From assembly GCF_001434395.1 (NCBI RefSeq), contig NZ_AZFS01000059.1, positions 1 to 52,714 on the forward strand: DNA of 52,714 nucleotides. The letters run 5' to 3'. This DNA comes from Levilactobacillus hammesii DSM 16381 (GTDB taxonomy: Bacteria > Bacillota > Bacilli > Lactobacillales > Lactobacillaceae). Positions 40,824-49,174 of this stretch are shown piece after piece (the stretch's first letter is position 1; each line of letters starts with the position of its first letter). The position numbers were made by a program, and so were the translations under genes. The notes below the pieces were generated by a model. The model made no database searches. It saw only the letters and a program-made list of their open reading frames with translations, and was not told the origin of the DNA.

Positions 40824-41204
40824 TTAAAGTAGACACCGAATCTCCGTCAGCTGGAGATCCCGGTACTCACCGGAGGCTAACCGCACCACAATCTGGTCCG
40901 CATCAACGCCCGCAATCACGCCATCCACCGTGGTCAGCACCTGATTATCATCGCAGACATTCAGCTGCAAATGAACCGGTCGCTGTGACCGCCATGCCGC
41001 GGCCAACGCACGACTGAGTTCGGGCAACGGCTGCTGCGGTCGGGGCGTCTCAACCTGCTCAGCCGCATGCATCTTCGCCAAGGCACTGGTATGGTCGGAC
41101 AGGTAAAAGCCGCCCCACTTGAGCATCCCGCGGTCGTGATAATCGCGCTGAAAGAAGGCCGTTGCCAATTTATCATCCGGTACTTGTCGTAAGATCATGC
41201 TCAT
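40824..41204 (-). CDS. YolD-like protein
   Basis: A 126-aa small protein whose DRGMLKWGGFYLSDHTSALA segment near residue 27 matches YolD-family proteins, which commonly follow Y-family polymerase genes. The C-terminal half (LQLNVCDDNQVLTTVDGVIA, IVVRLASGEYRDLQLTEI) is a small barrel-like domain also typical of the family. GAGG lies 5 nt before the chosen ATG; nearby GTG and a later ATG are alternatives. Third gene of the SOS operon, likely helping or regulating the polymerase. Confidence 0.75.
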   Translation of the reverse strand: MSMILRQVPDDKLATAFFQRDYHDRGMLKWGGFYLSDHTSALAKMHAAEQVETPRPQQPLPELSRALAAAWRSQRPVHLQLNVCDDNQVLTTVDGVIAGVDADQIVVRLASGEYRDLQLTEIRCLL

Positions 41205-41211
41205 CACGTCC

Positions 41212-41535
41212 TCAGTGAATCCAACGCTGGCTCACTGGCCAGCGCACGTGACCGAAGTCCACAAAATTCAGGGAAAGCTGCGTCTGCTGCTGCAAGGCGA
41301 CAATCACCCGTTCTAGCACCGCCAGATCGGTCGTCCGCAGCGTATGGAGTGGGATCGAGCGTTCCCGATGGTTTTGGCGTTTGATACCCATAAAGAAATT
41401 AAACGTCTGACCATACTGATCGTTCACCACGTCAATCCGGTACTGACAGTGCCACTGTGCCGTAAATAACGGCACGATGCGGCTGTAAATCAGCTCCGCT
41501 TCTTGCTGTGCCTCAATCAAAGCTATTCCCCCCAT
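41212..41535 (-). CDS. Small unknown protein in the SOS polymerase operon
   Basis: About 107 aa; it overlaps the polymerase end by 23 bp. An alternative TTG start at 41520 (TTGATTGA overlap, GGGGGG upstream) would give 102 aa and may be the true one. Sequence features: IYSRIVPLFTAQWHCQYRID and FNFFMGIKRQNHRERS, an alpha/beta pattern with no recognised domain. Translationally coupled with the polymerase, so presumably an accessory in translesion synthesis. Confidence 0.65.
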   Translation of the reverse strand: MGGIALIEAQQEAELIYSRIVPLFTAQWHCQYRIDVVNDQYGQTFNFFMGIKRQNHRERSIPLHTLRTTDLAVLERVIVALQQQTQLSLNFVDFGHVRWPVSQRWIH

Positions 41536-42814
41536 TGTGTCCGCCAACTAACGCGGCCCGCCGTAGCATGGTCCCACCGGGCATCAAGCTGCTGGCCGGA
41601 ATGACCGCCGTCTTGCCGAACCTATCCCGAAGTTCGTCAATCACTCGGTCGAACCGTTCATCCTTGATCTGGCGGTGCGGATCTTGAAAAATATCCAGCT
41701 GCAAACCACGACTGGTGTTCAAACGCGACAGACCCACGCTGATATTACGAATGGCCTGCCCCTCCCAGTGCTGCCGAAACAGCCGGAGCAGGGTCGCCGC
41801 AATGGTCTGCGCATTGTCGGTTGGGTCCAGCCGACAGCTGTGGTGAAACCCACTGCGCCCATCATCCGCCTCACCCGCTCGCGCAAAACCAATCCCTAGG
41901 CTCACGCAACCGGCCTGCTGATGATGGTGTCGCATTCTAGAGGTCGTCTGCTGCGCAATTTCCCTGATCACCAGCTCGATTTCCTGCTGAACCTGGTAGT
42001 CGCGCGGCAGAACCTGCGAATTACTCCAGCTCTTTTCCTTAGCCGGTCGCAACTGGCGGAGTTGGCTACGGTCGATCCCCCAGGCCAGCGCAAAGAGTTG
42101 CGTGCCAATCAATCCCATCTCCGCGCGTAACGCATAGGGGTCCACCATGGCGAGGTCGCGCATGCTGTGAATGCCCAAGCGCTGTAAATGCGCTGCCGTT
42201 CGCCGACCGATACTCCACACCTTCTCGAGGTCCGTGATTGGCCAGATATATTGGGGAAACGTCTCGTAAGTCAGGCGACCAATTAGTTCGTGATCGTGCT
42301 TGGCTTGCAGATCAAGGGCCAGTTTGGCCTGCACGGGGTTCTCGCCAATCCCCACGGTCGTATAAAGCCCCATCTCGCGGCGAATTCGAAGCTGAATCCG
42401 GCGGGCAACGCTCTCAGGCGTCTTGCCAAAAAGGCGCCACGATTTGGTCATATCCAGAATTGACTCATCAATCGAGTACGGAAACAGGTCATCATCAGCC
42501 ACGTACTCCCGGAAAATTTTATTGATCTTCAAGTTCTCCTGGATATATAGGTTCATGCGTGGGGGCACGACTAGAATGCGGGGATCGTCCGGCACCTCAT
42601 ACTGGCGCGAAACATTACTGATACCAAACAACTTTTTAGCCATGGGCGAGGCTGCCAGAACCAGCCCGCTCCCGGTATTATCGGCTTCCGACATGACCAC
42701 GATGACCGACCGTAACGGGTTTAGGCCCCGCGCAACACTCTCAACGCTGGCATAAAAGGATTTATTGTCAATCATAAAAAACAATCCGTGCGGCTCATTC
42801 CGATAGTCCATCAT
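41513..42814 (-). CDS. Y-family translesion DNA polymerase (UmuC/UvrX type)
   Basis: A 433-aa error-prone polymerase. Catalytic motif I reads FFMIDNKSFYASVESVARGL (residues about 10-29) and motif III YSIDESILDMT near 105 holds the Asp-Glu pair. TTVGIGENPVQAKLALDLQA near 140, VWSIGRRTAAHLQRLGIHSM near 190 (helix-hairpin-helix thumb) and a little-finger domain follow. Start at 42814 after AAGGGGGTCGCG. The promoter contains an SOS box exactly between the -35 and -10, so LexA represses it until DNA damage. Lacks DinB's usual N-terminus and is closer to the UmuC/UvrX group of Firmicutes. First of three overlapping genes. Confidence 0.93.
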   Translation of the reverse strand: MMDYRNEPHGLFFMIDNKSFYASVESVARGLNPLRSVIVVMSEADNTGSGLVLAASPMAKKLFGISNVSRQYEVPDDPRILVVPPRMNLYIQENLKINKIFREYVADDDLFPYSIDESILDMTKSWRLFGKTPESVARRIQLRIRREMGLYTTVGIGENPVQAKLALDLQAKHDHELIGRLTYETFPQYIWPITDLEKVWSIGRRTAAHLQRLGIHSMRDLAMVDPYALRAEMGLIGTQLFALAWGIDRSQLRQLRPAKEKSWSNSQVLPRDYQVQQEIELVIREIAQQTTSRMRHHHQQAGCVSLGIGFARAGEADDGRSGFHHSCRLDPTDNAQTIAATLLRLFRQHWEGQAIRNISVGLSRLNTSRGLQLDIFQDPHRQIKDERFDRVIDELRDRFGKTAVIPASSLMPGGTMLRRAALVGGHNGGNSFD

Positions 42815-42838
42815 CGCGACCCCCTTGCTGATAAATTT

Positions 42839-42867
42839 ATTATACGAACGTTTGTTCGACAATGCAA
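42839..42867 (-). promoter_or_regulatory. SOS-regulated promoter with LexA box
   Basis: Minus strand: -35 TTGCAT (42862-42867), -10 TATAAT (42839-42844), 17-bp spacer. The spacer contains CGAACAAACGTTCG (42845-42858), an exact match to the Gram-positive SOS consensus CGAACRNRYGTTCG. Confidence 0.92.
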
Positions 42868-43162
42868 GTCTTATTTTTCTAGCCGGCTTCTTTAAAGATG
42901 CCTCGCCCCACGTCAAAGCAACCCACGAGCAGTTGCGAAACCGTTACCAATTGCCAGCAACCGGGCTCGGTCAAAATTCACTAGACCAATCTGTTTTTTT
43001 ACCGGTATACTTAGTGCACCGTTCAGGCCTAATATTGACGCATCTGGTAAACTAGTTCACCTAACAAATAAACTATTTCCTTGGCGTACTAGGTTCGCGC
43101 AAGGTCCTAATAATGAAATATTAAAGTTTAGCATTTGGGTAGCATTTCCCAACTATCCGTGT

Positions 43163-43270
43163 TATTATGAACTTGTGAAGTTAGCCCTAGTCAACTAGCT
43201 TCCTCAACTTTGAATGCGGGACCAGGTTTACCGTCACTTAAACGCGGTAAGACTGATTCCGTTTTTTTGT
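43163..43270 (+). ncRNA. Candidate small RNA of about 95-100 nt
   Basis: An extended -10 (TGTTATTAT, box 43163-43168) precedes about 95 nt with no ORF. GAAGTTAG pairs with CTAGCTTC near 43178-43202, and a terminator hairpin (TTACCG 43228-43233 / CGGTAA 43245-43250 plus outer GGA-CAG / CTG-TCC pairs) ends in TTTTTTT at 43262-43268. No gene upstream on this strand could need the terminator. Function unknown. Confidence 0.45.
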
Positions 43271-43354
43271 GTTTTCGGTCATGTTACAATGTCATGAATA
43301 CGTTACAAACCGATGACTTACTTTTTCGCAATAATCTGATCACTGATGACCAAC

Positions 43355-43401
43355 AAACAACCGTCTGTCATGGCATTTTCCACGACAGACGGTTGTTTTA
43401 G
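43355..43401. terminator. Terminator of the thi operon (bidirectional)
   Basis: AAACAACCGTCTGTC pairs with GACAGACGGTTGTTT around a 14-nt loop, 18 bp past the thiE stop. Confidence 0.85.
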
Positions 43402-43418
43402 TAATATCTATTTAAGAA

Positions 43419-44072
43419 CTAGCCCGCAAAGGCCGTCCGCATTGCCTGCGTATCTGCCTGCGGGTCCGTGCTCCGCGTCAATAAGGTAATGACCGCAACA
43501 CCAGCCGCACCGGTCGCCGCAATCGCTGGCAAGGAAGCTACCGTCACCCCACCAATCGCCACGATGGGCACATTGGCCTGTTCAACGAGCGCTTGCAGAC
43601 CCGTCACGCCCATGGCGGGATCGGCATCGTCCTTTGACGTCGTTGGGTAGATGGGGCCACTGCCGATGTAAGAGATGCCCTTGATCTGGTTAGCCTTCGC
43701 CACCTGTTCCGGCGTATTGCACGACAGGCCCACGAACATATCACGGCCGTTGACGGTACTCAGCACCTTGGTGATTTTCTCATCACTTTGGCCCACGTGA
43801 ATCCCATCGGCGTGTAGCAGTAAGGCCAAATCCACGTCATCATCCACGATAAAGGGCACACTGGCCTCGTGACACTGATCCCGTAGATCGCTACCTAACG
43901 CCACGCGTTGTTCCGGCGTCAAGGTACTAGTGCCCTTATCTCTGAACTGAAACGCCGTGATGCCGGCCTTTAACATGGTCGCCAACACGTCTCGTAAGTC
44001 TTGTCCGGGAACGTCTTGACTCCCGGCAACAAAGTACGCCCGTAATAGACCGGGCTCAAAAGTTACTGACAT
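43419..44072 (-). CDS. thiE: Thiamine-phosphate synthase
   Basis: A 217-aa TIM-barrel enzyme joining HMP-diphosphate and thiazole phosphate to thiamine phosphate. Motifs: GITAFQFRDKGT near residue 37, DDDVDLALLLHADGIHVGQS near 80, GLSCNTPEQV near 115, YIGSGPIYPTTSKDD near 132 and IVAIGGVTVASLPAIAATGA near 170. The ATG overlaps the thiD stop (TAATG), and GGGAGGTG lies upstream, so the start is secure. Third gene of thiMDE. No ThiC, ThiG or other de novo genes occur here, so the operon is for salvage. Confidence 0.95.
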   Translation of the reverse strand: MSVTFEPGLLRAYFVAGSQDVPGQDLRDVLATMLKAGITAFQFRDKGTSTLTPEQRVALGSDLRDQCHEASVPFIVDDDVDLALLLHADGIHVGQSDEKITKVLSTVNGRDMFVGLSCNTPEQVAKANQIKGISYIGSGPIYPTTSKDDADPAMGVTGLQALVEQANVPIVAIGGVTVASLPAIAATGAAGVAVITLLTRSTDPQADTQAMRTAFAG

Positions 44073-44887
44073 TATTGCGCACCTCCCTGGCTGTAAGCCC
44101 AATGATTCAAGGGCCCATGACCATTTCCGACTGCAATGGGATTGGCAATGGCTGCCGTCACGTAGTCCTTACCAATGCGAATGGCCGTTTCGAAATCTTG
44201 GCCCTTCGCCAATTCTGCTGTAATGCAAGATGACAAGGTATCTCCGGTACCGTGCGTCCGCACCGTATCGATCCGCGGTGCCGTCAACCAGAAGGACCGA
44301 CCGTCTTCAAGTAACACAAAGTCGCGGGCCTGCTGTGGCGTGGTCTCGTGACCGCCTTTAATAATGACGTTTTTAGCGCCCAGGTCTTGCAAGACCACGG
44401 CTGCGGCCTCCATGCCCTTCTCATCACTAATCTTAACACCCGTTAACCGTTCGGCCTCCGGTAAATTGGGGGTCAACACGTCCGCCAGGGGCACCAGTTC
44501 ATCACGCACCGTCGCCACGGCGTCATCGGCCAACAAGGCCGCGCCACCCTTGGCGATCATGACGGGATCGACCGTCAGTGGGCCGAAGTCGTAGCGTTTC
44601 AAATTCTCAACGACGCCGTGAACGTGCTCGGCATCCGCCAACATCCCCGTCTTGCAGGCCCGAATCTTCAGGTCGGCCGCCAACGAGGCAAACTGTTCAT
44701 CAACGAGTTTCTGTGGTAAGGCCATGAAGTCCTGAACGCCTAGCGTATTTTGCGCGGTCACCGCGACCACCACGGCCGTCCCAAAGACGTTGCGCTCCTG
44801 CATCGTCTTTAAATCCGCCATGACACCGGCACCGCCGCCGCTGTCAGTCCCCGCGATCGTTAACGTTTGTGGAAATTCATTTGCCAT
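44072..44887 (-). CDS. thiD: HMP/HMP-P kinase
   Basis: A 271-aa ribokinase-like enzyme that phosphorylates hydroxymethylpyrimidine twice. TIAGTDSGGGAGVMADLKTM (residues 10-29), TAQNTLGV near 45, VDPVMIAKGGAALL near 105, NLPEAERL near 140 and RTHGTGDTLSSCITAELAKG near 205 with the catalytic Asp are present. AGAAGGGATG precedes the ATG. Middle gene of thiMDE, 15 bp after thiM. Confidence 0.95.
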   Translation of the reverse strand: MANEFPQTLTIAGTDSGGGAGVMADLKTMQERNVFGTAVVVAVTAQNTLGVQDFMALPQKLVDEQFASLAADLKIRACKTGMLADAEHVHGVVENLKRYDFGPLTVDPVMIAKGGAALLADDAVATVRDELVPLADVLTPNLPEAERLTGVKISDEKGMEAAAVVLQDLGAKNVIIKGGHETTPQQARDFVLLEDGRSFWLTAPRIDTVRTHGTGDTLSSCITAELAKGQDFETAIRIGKDYVTAAIANPIAVGNGHGPLNHWAYSQGGAQ

Positions 44888-44902
44888 CCTTATTCATCCC
44901 TT

Positions 44903-45691
44903 CTACTGATAAGCCGCGATTGCCGCAATCTGGGCAGTCGTGGTCATTTGTAACCCGTCCATAAGTTGGACGCTGAAGCTCCCGGCACCCAGGTTCGGCG
45001 TTGCCTTCGCAACCCGTTCCCCGATCGCCGCAAAAACCAAGCAGGCCGTCTGCGCAGCCTCAAAATAATCCGCATCCACGGCGCAGAATGCCGCCACGAT
45101 ACTCGACAACATGTCGCCAGAACCCACGTGGACTTGGAACAACGGCGTCCCGTTCAGCACCTTGGCCACCCGCGTGCCGTCGGTAATGATATCGGTTGGC
45201 CCCGACAAGATCACCACGCACGCCAGCTTCTGGGCGCACGCCTGTGCAATCGCGACCAAGTCACCGGACCCTTCGCCGGCATCAATCCCCTTGGCTTGCC
45301 AATCGACATCTGCCAGCGCCGCAATCTCACCCGCGTTTCCCCGAATGACATCCGGATGGAAGTGCGTCAACAGATTCATCGCCACCTGTTTGCGATAAGC
45401 CACGGCCCCGACCGCGACCGGATCGATCACCAACGGCTTGTGCTTCTGGTTAGCGAGCTCCCCGACCGTCCGAATCTGTTCCACCTGCGTTTGCGTAAAT
45501 GCCCCAAGATTCAGGCAAACGGCACTGGACAAGCCGACCATTTCACCGGCTTCGGCGACCTCTTCGGACATGATGGGTGAGGCTCCCAACGCGTTGAGTC
45601 CGTTGGCCACGTCCTGCACTGTGACGAAGTTGGAGATGTTAAAGACGATTGGGTTCTGTTGCCGTAAGGTATCTAACAAGTCTAATTTCAT
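44903..45691 (-). CDS. thiM: Hydroxyethylthiazole kinase
   Basis: A 262-aa kinase phosphorylating 4-methyl-5-hydroxyethylthiazole. NPIVFNISNFVTVQDVANGL near residue 13, GASPIMSEEVAE near 35, VIDPVAVGAVAYRK near 88, DVIRGNAGEIAALA near 113 and VGSGDMLSSIVAAFCAV near 193 are the family motifs; the usual Cys of the catalytic GTGCM segment is replaced here by SGDM, a tolerated variant. GGGGGAAG precedes the ATG. First gene of thiMDE. No TPP riboswitch is visible in the 230 bp upstream. Confidence 0.94.
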   Translation of the reverse strand: MKLDLLDTLRQQNPIVFNISNFVTVQDVANGLNALGASPIMSEEVAEAGEMVGLSSAVCLNLGAFTQTQVEQIRTVGELANQKHKPLVIDPVAVGAVAYRKQVAMNLLTHFHPDVIRGNAGEIAALADVDWQAKGIDAGEGSGDLVAIAQACAQKLACVVILSGPTDIITDGTRVAKVLNGTPLFQVHVGSGDMLSSIVAAFCAVDADYFEAAQTACLVFAAIGERVAKATPNLGAGSFSVQLMDGLQMTTTAQIAAIAAYQ

Positions 45692-45925
45692 ATTTTCTTC
45701 CCCCTAGGAATCTGGCTACTGTTCTACGGTCTGAGCCGGTCAGACTCGGCGAAAACTCACGGTGGCCCCATTTTAAGCCGCCGCGATCACTCCCCCAGCT
45801 GACCCGCTCACTTCAACAAAAGATACGGTGTTTCTGCCAAAAGTTCAGTTCTAAAGCCGTCCAAACATCCCCAACACTAGAGATCACACGGGACGACACC
45901 CGCAAGTTCCCGGGACAGCGCCAAA
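45692..45925 (-). promoter_or_regulatory. Upstream region of thiMDE (no TPP riboswitch seen)
   Basis: I looked on the minus strand for CTGAGA, ACCC-TTTGAACCTGAT and the downstream TPP core; none is present. No other structured leader was recognised. Confidence 0.5.
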
Positions 45926-45972
45926 TAAAAAACGGGCCGCTGGCTCACAAGGTAGTGAACCGGCGGCCCTAA
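45926..45972 (-). terminator. Terminator of the fetAB-SDR operon
   Basis: GGGCCGC-GGTTCAC pairs with GTGAGCC-GCGGCCC around a 6-nt loop, followed by GTTTTTTATTT on the minus strand. Confidence 0.93.
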
Positions 45973-46121
45973 GTGCCACGACACATTCCCTTCGCAAGTC
46001 CAAACTTGACAGGTTCCAAGGGATCACGGGTCATCCCGCATCTCAGTCCATCGTGGACACCCCTAGTGTTCTGGTTAATTCCAGCATAACAGGTTTTTCG
46101 GCCACGTCAACGATTCTCGCG

Positions 46122-46958
46122 TTACCGGGTAATCTGTTCAGCCGCCTTACCAATTACCCCCCACAGGTGATCGATCGTCTTGTCGGAAAGGAAGCGCCGT
46201 ACCCAGAGAATTTGGCTACCGGCCCCCGCCGAGTAACGGGTCTTGGGGCGCCGGGACAACGCCGCCTTGTCCGCTAGCCGGGCAATGACTTGTGGCTTGC
46301 TGGAGAATTGTTTAACGGCCTTTAAAATCGCCGCCGCGCGACTGGCCCCCTGTTCGTAAGGCCCATTGGCGGAGGTAGCTTGCAGGTGGTCCGCCGCGAT
46401 GTCGGCCCATTCGGATTGAATGGCGCCGGGTTCAATCACCGCCACGTGAATGCCTTGTGGGCTGAGCTCTAGGCGCAACGCATCGGACAAGCCTTCCAGT
46501 GCAAATTTGGACGCCACGTACCAGGCCCCAAAGGGTTGTGCGACCTTGCCATCCACCGAAGTCACGTTGATAATCCGACCGGCGTGTTGCTGCCGCATCA
46601 TGGGCAGCACCGACTGAATCAGGCGAGCCGCACCAAACAAGTTCACGTCAAATTGATCCTGCGCCTGTTCCAAGGGCACGTCTTCCACTGCCCCCATGAG
46701 GCCGTAGCCGGCGTTGTTGACCAAAATGTCAATCCGACCCGTTTCACTCACGATCTGATCGACGACCGCCTCTACGCTGTCGGGATCCGTGATATCCAAC
46801 GCGAGAGTCGTGACGCCCAGGTCATCCAGATCATTCATCCGGCCGACCCGCCGCGCACCCGCATAAACGGTGACGCCATTTCGATGCAAACTCCGGGCAA
46901 TCGCATTGCCAATTCCTGACGACGCACCGGTAACCAACGCAACTTTTCGATGAGACAT
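46122..46958 (-). CDS. Classical short-chain dehydrogenase/reductase
   Basis: A 278-aa NAD(P)-dependent oxidoreductase. TGASSGIGNAIA near residue 10, LALDITDPDSV, NNAGYGLMGAV near 86, INVTSVDGK near 137 (catalytic Ser) and YVASK near 152 (Tyr and Lys) are complete. The arginines after the nucleotide loop (GARRVGR) suggest NADP. TTAGGAGGTAATGTT precedes the ATG. It is 11 bp downstream of fetB and the last gene of that operon; no functional link with metal export is known. Substrate unknown. Confidence 0.9.
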   Translation of the reverse strand: MSHRKVALVTGASSGIGNAIARSLHRNGVTVYAGARRVGRMNDLDDLGVTTLALDITDPDSVEAVVDQIVSETGRIDILVNNAGYGLMGAVEDVPLEQAQDQFDVNLFGAARLIQSVLPMMRQQHAGRIINVTSVDGKVAQPFGAWYVASKFALEGLSDALRLELSPQGIHVAVIEPGAIQSEWADIAADHLQATSANGPYEQGASRAAAILKAVKQFSSKPQVIARLADKAALSRRPKTRYSAGAGSQILWVRRFLSDKTIDHLWGVIGKAAEQITR

Positions 46959-46969
46959 AACATTACCTC

Positions 46970-47737
46970 CTAATTTGACGGTCCAATTAACTGTTTTCGT
47001 TCATTATAAAACTCCCGGTAGGCCCAGTAACAGGCCAACACCGAACCGATACTGGTCGCCGACATCAGCATGAAGGTCACCATGATCTGGTACTTAATGG
47101 CCCGCACCGGATCGACGCCGGCAAAGATTAAGCCGGACATCATCCCCGGGAGACTCACGATTCCCACCGTCTTGGCGGAATCAATGGTCGGCTGCATCCC
47201 GGTCTTGATGCTGGCGCGCACGATATCGCGGGACGCATCCTTGAGATCCGCACCCAGCGCCAGCTTCTCCAGCACCGCCTGTCGCTCCTGCTTGAACTCC
47301 GCGTTGAGATTGCGGTAGCACAGGCCGATGGCCACCATCGAGTTGGACGCGATCATCCCGGAAATGGGAATCATCTGCGAGGGAATAAACTTGATGGCCC
47401 CCGCCAGCATCAGCACGCCCAACGTGACGGCCGTGCTGATCAGAATGGCCCCCACGGAGATGGGAAGCGCCCGGGGAATGCCGTTACTGCGCTGTTTAGC
47501 ATTGTATCCGGCGTTAAAAATGATGATCAGAATCAACACCGCCGTGAGCCAAACCTTGTCCAAGCGAAAGACGTATTTCAATAAATAGCCGACCACGAAG
47601 AGCTGAATGACCGCGCGAACCACGCCAATGATCATGTCGCGGTCAATACCCAACTTTTCATGCCAGCCAATGGCCAGGGCAATCATGACCAGCCCCAGCG
47701 CCAGAATCAACGATTGGTTGTTCACCGCTAGATTCAT
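46970..47737 (-). CDS. fetB: ABC transporter permease, FetB/YbbM type
   Basis: A 255-aa membrane protein with about 7 helices (UPF0014). VRAVIQLFVVGYLLKYVF near residue 38, NAGYNAKQRS near 75, ISGMIASNSMVAIGLCYRNL near 120 and GIVSLPGMMSGLIFAGVDPV near 190 are conserved. With FetA it exports iron or a related metal and supports oxidative-stress resistance in E. coli. Overlaps fetA by 4 nt (ATGA). Confidence 0.9.
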   Translation of the reverse strand: MNLAVNNQSLILALGLVMIALAIGWHEKLGIDRDMIIGVVRAVIQLFVVGYLLKYVFRLDKVWLTAVLILIIIFNAGYNAKQRSNGIPRALPISVGAILISTAVTLGVLMLAGAIKFIPSQMIPISGMIASNSMVAIGLCYRNLNAEFKQERQAVLEKLALGADLKDASRDIVRASIKTGMQPTIDSAKTVGIVSLPGMMSGLIFAGVDPVRAIKYQIMVTFMLMSATSIGSVLACYWAYREFYNERKQLIGPSN

Positions 47738-48387
47738 TGCGCACCTCCCGTGGTGAGACGCCCATCGACCACCGTGACCAGCCGCTGCGCCGCCTCAATT
47801 TCCGACTGATCATGCGTGATGGCAATCACCGTGATGCCATCGTCGACGTTAAAATGCCGGATCATGGACCAGACAAACGCCTTGTTATCGGCATCCAGCC
47901 CCGCCGTCACTTCATCTAAAATCAAGACCTCCGGATAGATCATCACATTGCGAAGGAGCGCCACCCGCTGGCGTTGCCCGCCGGAGAGGTCGACGACGGC
48001 CTTGGTCAAGTCGCTGGCCGTAAGCCCCACGTACTCTAACGCCGTCACGGCCCGCTGCTGATCAAACGGCAACTGGCGAATCTGATACGGAAATTCAAGG
48101 TTGTCCCGAACCGTTTCACCAAACAAGGTGGGCTGCTGGAAGCCATACGACACGCGCCGCCGGTAAGCGATGGGATCATAGTCATCGATGGACTTCCCCG
48201 CAAATCGCAACTCGCCACTGGTCCGACTCAGAAGAGACGCGATGATGCGCACTAGCGTCGATTTTCCACTCCCGGACGGACCGGTCAGCGTCACCCACTC
48301 CCCGGCAGCGATCTCCAGGTTAATGTCCTGCAAGATCGGTGTCTCGCCAACCTGGTAGCCCACGTTCTGCAATTCCAATAAGGTCAT
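47734..48387 (-). CDS. fetA: ABC transporter ATP-binding protein, FetA/YbbL type
   Basis: A 217-aa ATPase. Walker A GPSGSGKSTLV near residue 37, Q-loop SYGFQQPTLFG near 85, signature VDLSGGQRQRVALLRN near 133 and Walker B VLILDEVTAGLD near 155 with the H-switch AITHDQ near 190. AAAGGAGG precedes the ATG. First gene of the fetA-fetB-SDR operon. Confidence 0.92.
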   Translation of the reverse strand: MTLLELQNVGYQVGETPILQDINLEIAAGEWVTLTGPSGSGKSTLVRIIASLLSRTSGELRFAGKSIDDYDPIAYRRRVSYGFQQPTLFGETVRDNLEFPYQIRQLPFDQQRAVTALEYVGLTASDLTKAVVDLSGGQRQRVALLRNVMIYPEVLILDEVTAGLDADNKAFVWSMIRHFNVDDGITVIAITHDQSEIEAAQRLVTVVDGRLTTGGAQ

Positions 48388-48565
48388 TGGCCCGCCTCCT
48401 TTTGGCTTTCGGGTTCACACGCACTGACACACCAAGGTTAGTTCCTAAGCAACTCTAATAGATGAAATTTGCCGCCTTAGATCATTAAACAAACACACGG
48501 TTCGGTTCCGCTAACCAAACTGATAACTATTAAATTAGTCATCAGCCTTGCCCTGCGGCAGCCAA
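48388..48565. promoter_or_regulatory. fetA upstream region
   Basis: Between the fetA start and the next repeat; must hold the fetA promoter, but no convincing boxes were identified. Confidence 0.35.
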
Positions 48566-48736
48566 AGATTCCGGCGTCTGTGGGGACCGCCTGCGGCCTG
48601 AGAAGCGGTCCTCCGGCTCGGTTCGAAGCCGGCCAAAGATCGACCGTCTTCAAACGCGTCCCACGGTGTAAGCCGAGTCAGGAAACCTCGGCTAACGCCG
48701 TTGTCACAGCTACCTCCATCTCTGGCTGCCTCCGGT
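48566..48736 (+). repeat. Structured intergenic repeat, type A, copy 4
   Basis: TGTGGGGAC near 48580. Arms: GGACCG (48584-48589) / CGGTCC (48606-48611); GTTCGAAG / CTTCAAAC; ACGGTGT / ACGCCGT enclosing GCCGAG (48672-48677) / CTCGGC (48687-48692). Relative to copy 3, the innermost arm changes ACCGAG/CTCGGT to GCCGAG/CTCGGC, a compensatory pair change. It lies between divergent genes, so it is not a 3' UTR of either. Confidence 0.85.
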
Positions 48737-48817
48737 GACACTTGCTTCATGCCAGGACGCGAGCGGCACATCGCTGACATGACAGCTTTCACCTAACGTA
48801 GTTATCACCATCGTATG

Positions 48818-48992
48818 TAGCCGTGAGTGAGCCAAATTCGGACTCAGCCGTGGGATTTACCAAGTACTTTTCTTGGTAAATGGCGACTCTGAGACGTGGT
48901 CTTCGGCTCAGAGCGAGGTTCGAGACCGCTCCTCAGGCTCGGACCGTCCTGCCCACAGCGTTCCAGTCCGAATTTGGCGAACGGTAAGGCGG
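48818..48992 (-). repeat. Structured intergenic repeat, type B, copy 2
   Basis: A 14-bp perfect outer stem pairs 48831-48844 (GCCAAATTCGGACT) with 48965-48978. Inside: GTGGG/CCCAC, arm ATTTACCAAG (48855-48864) / CTTGGTAAAT (48872-48881), arm CTCTGAG (48887-48893) / CTCAGAG (48907-48913). On the minus strand its ends and the ACTGGAACGCTGTGGGC block match copy 1 at 2590 on the plus strand, while arms and stem sequences differ. Confidence 0.82.
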
Positions 48993-49174
48993 CAGGTTGG
49001 CACCATGCTGCACAGGTTTTCCATCTTTGGCCTTGCCGCAGGTGAAGCTTAACCAGTGTGTGAGCGTGCAAACGGCATATAAACCGATTATACCTAACCG
49101 GCGGTAGATTGCCTATGGAAACGGCTTCATTTTGGTGAAAAAGCCGCAACGCCCCAGCAACCGCTAAAGTTTGG

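Noticed and set aside
43210..43401. 63-aa or 35-aa plus-strand frame between the polymerase and thiE
   Set aside because: No ribosome binding site; covers two terminators.
45692..45990. TPP riboswitch upstream of thiMDE
   Set aside because: No CTGAGA or TTGAACCTGAT-type core on the minus strand.
48535..48792. 85-aa minus-strand open frame
   Set aside because: Antisense frame of repeat copy 4; no ribosome binding site.
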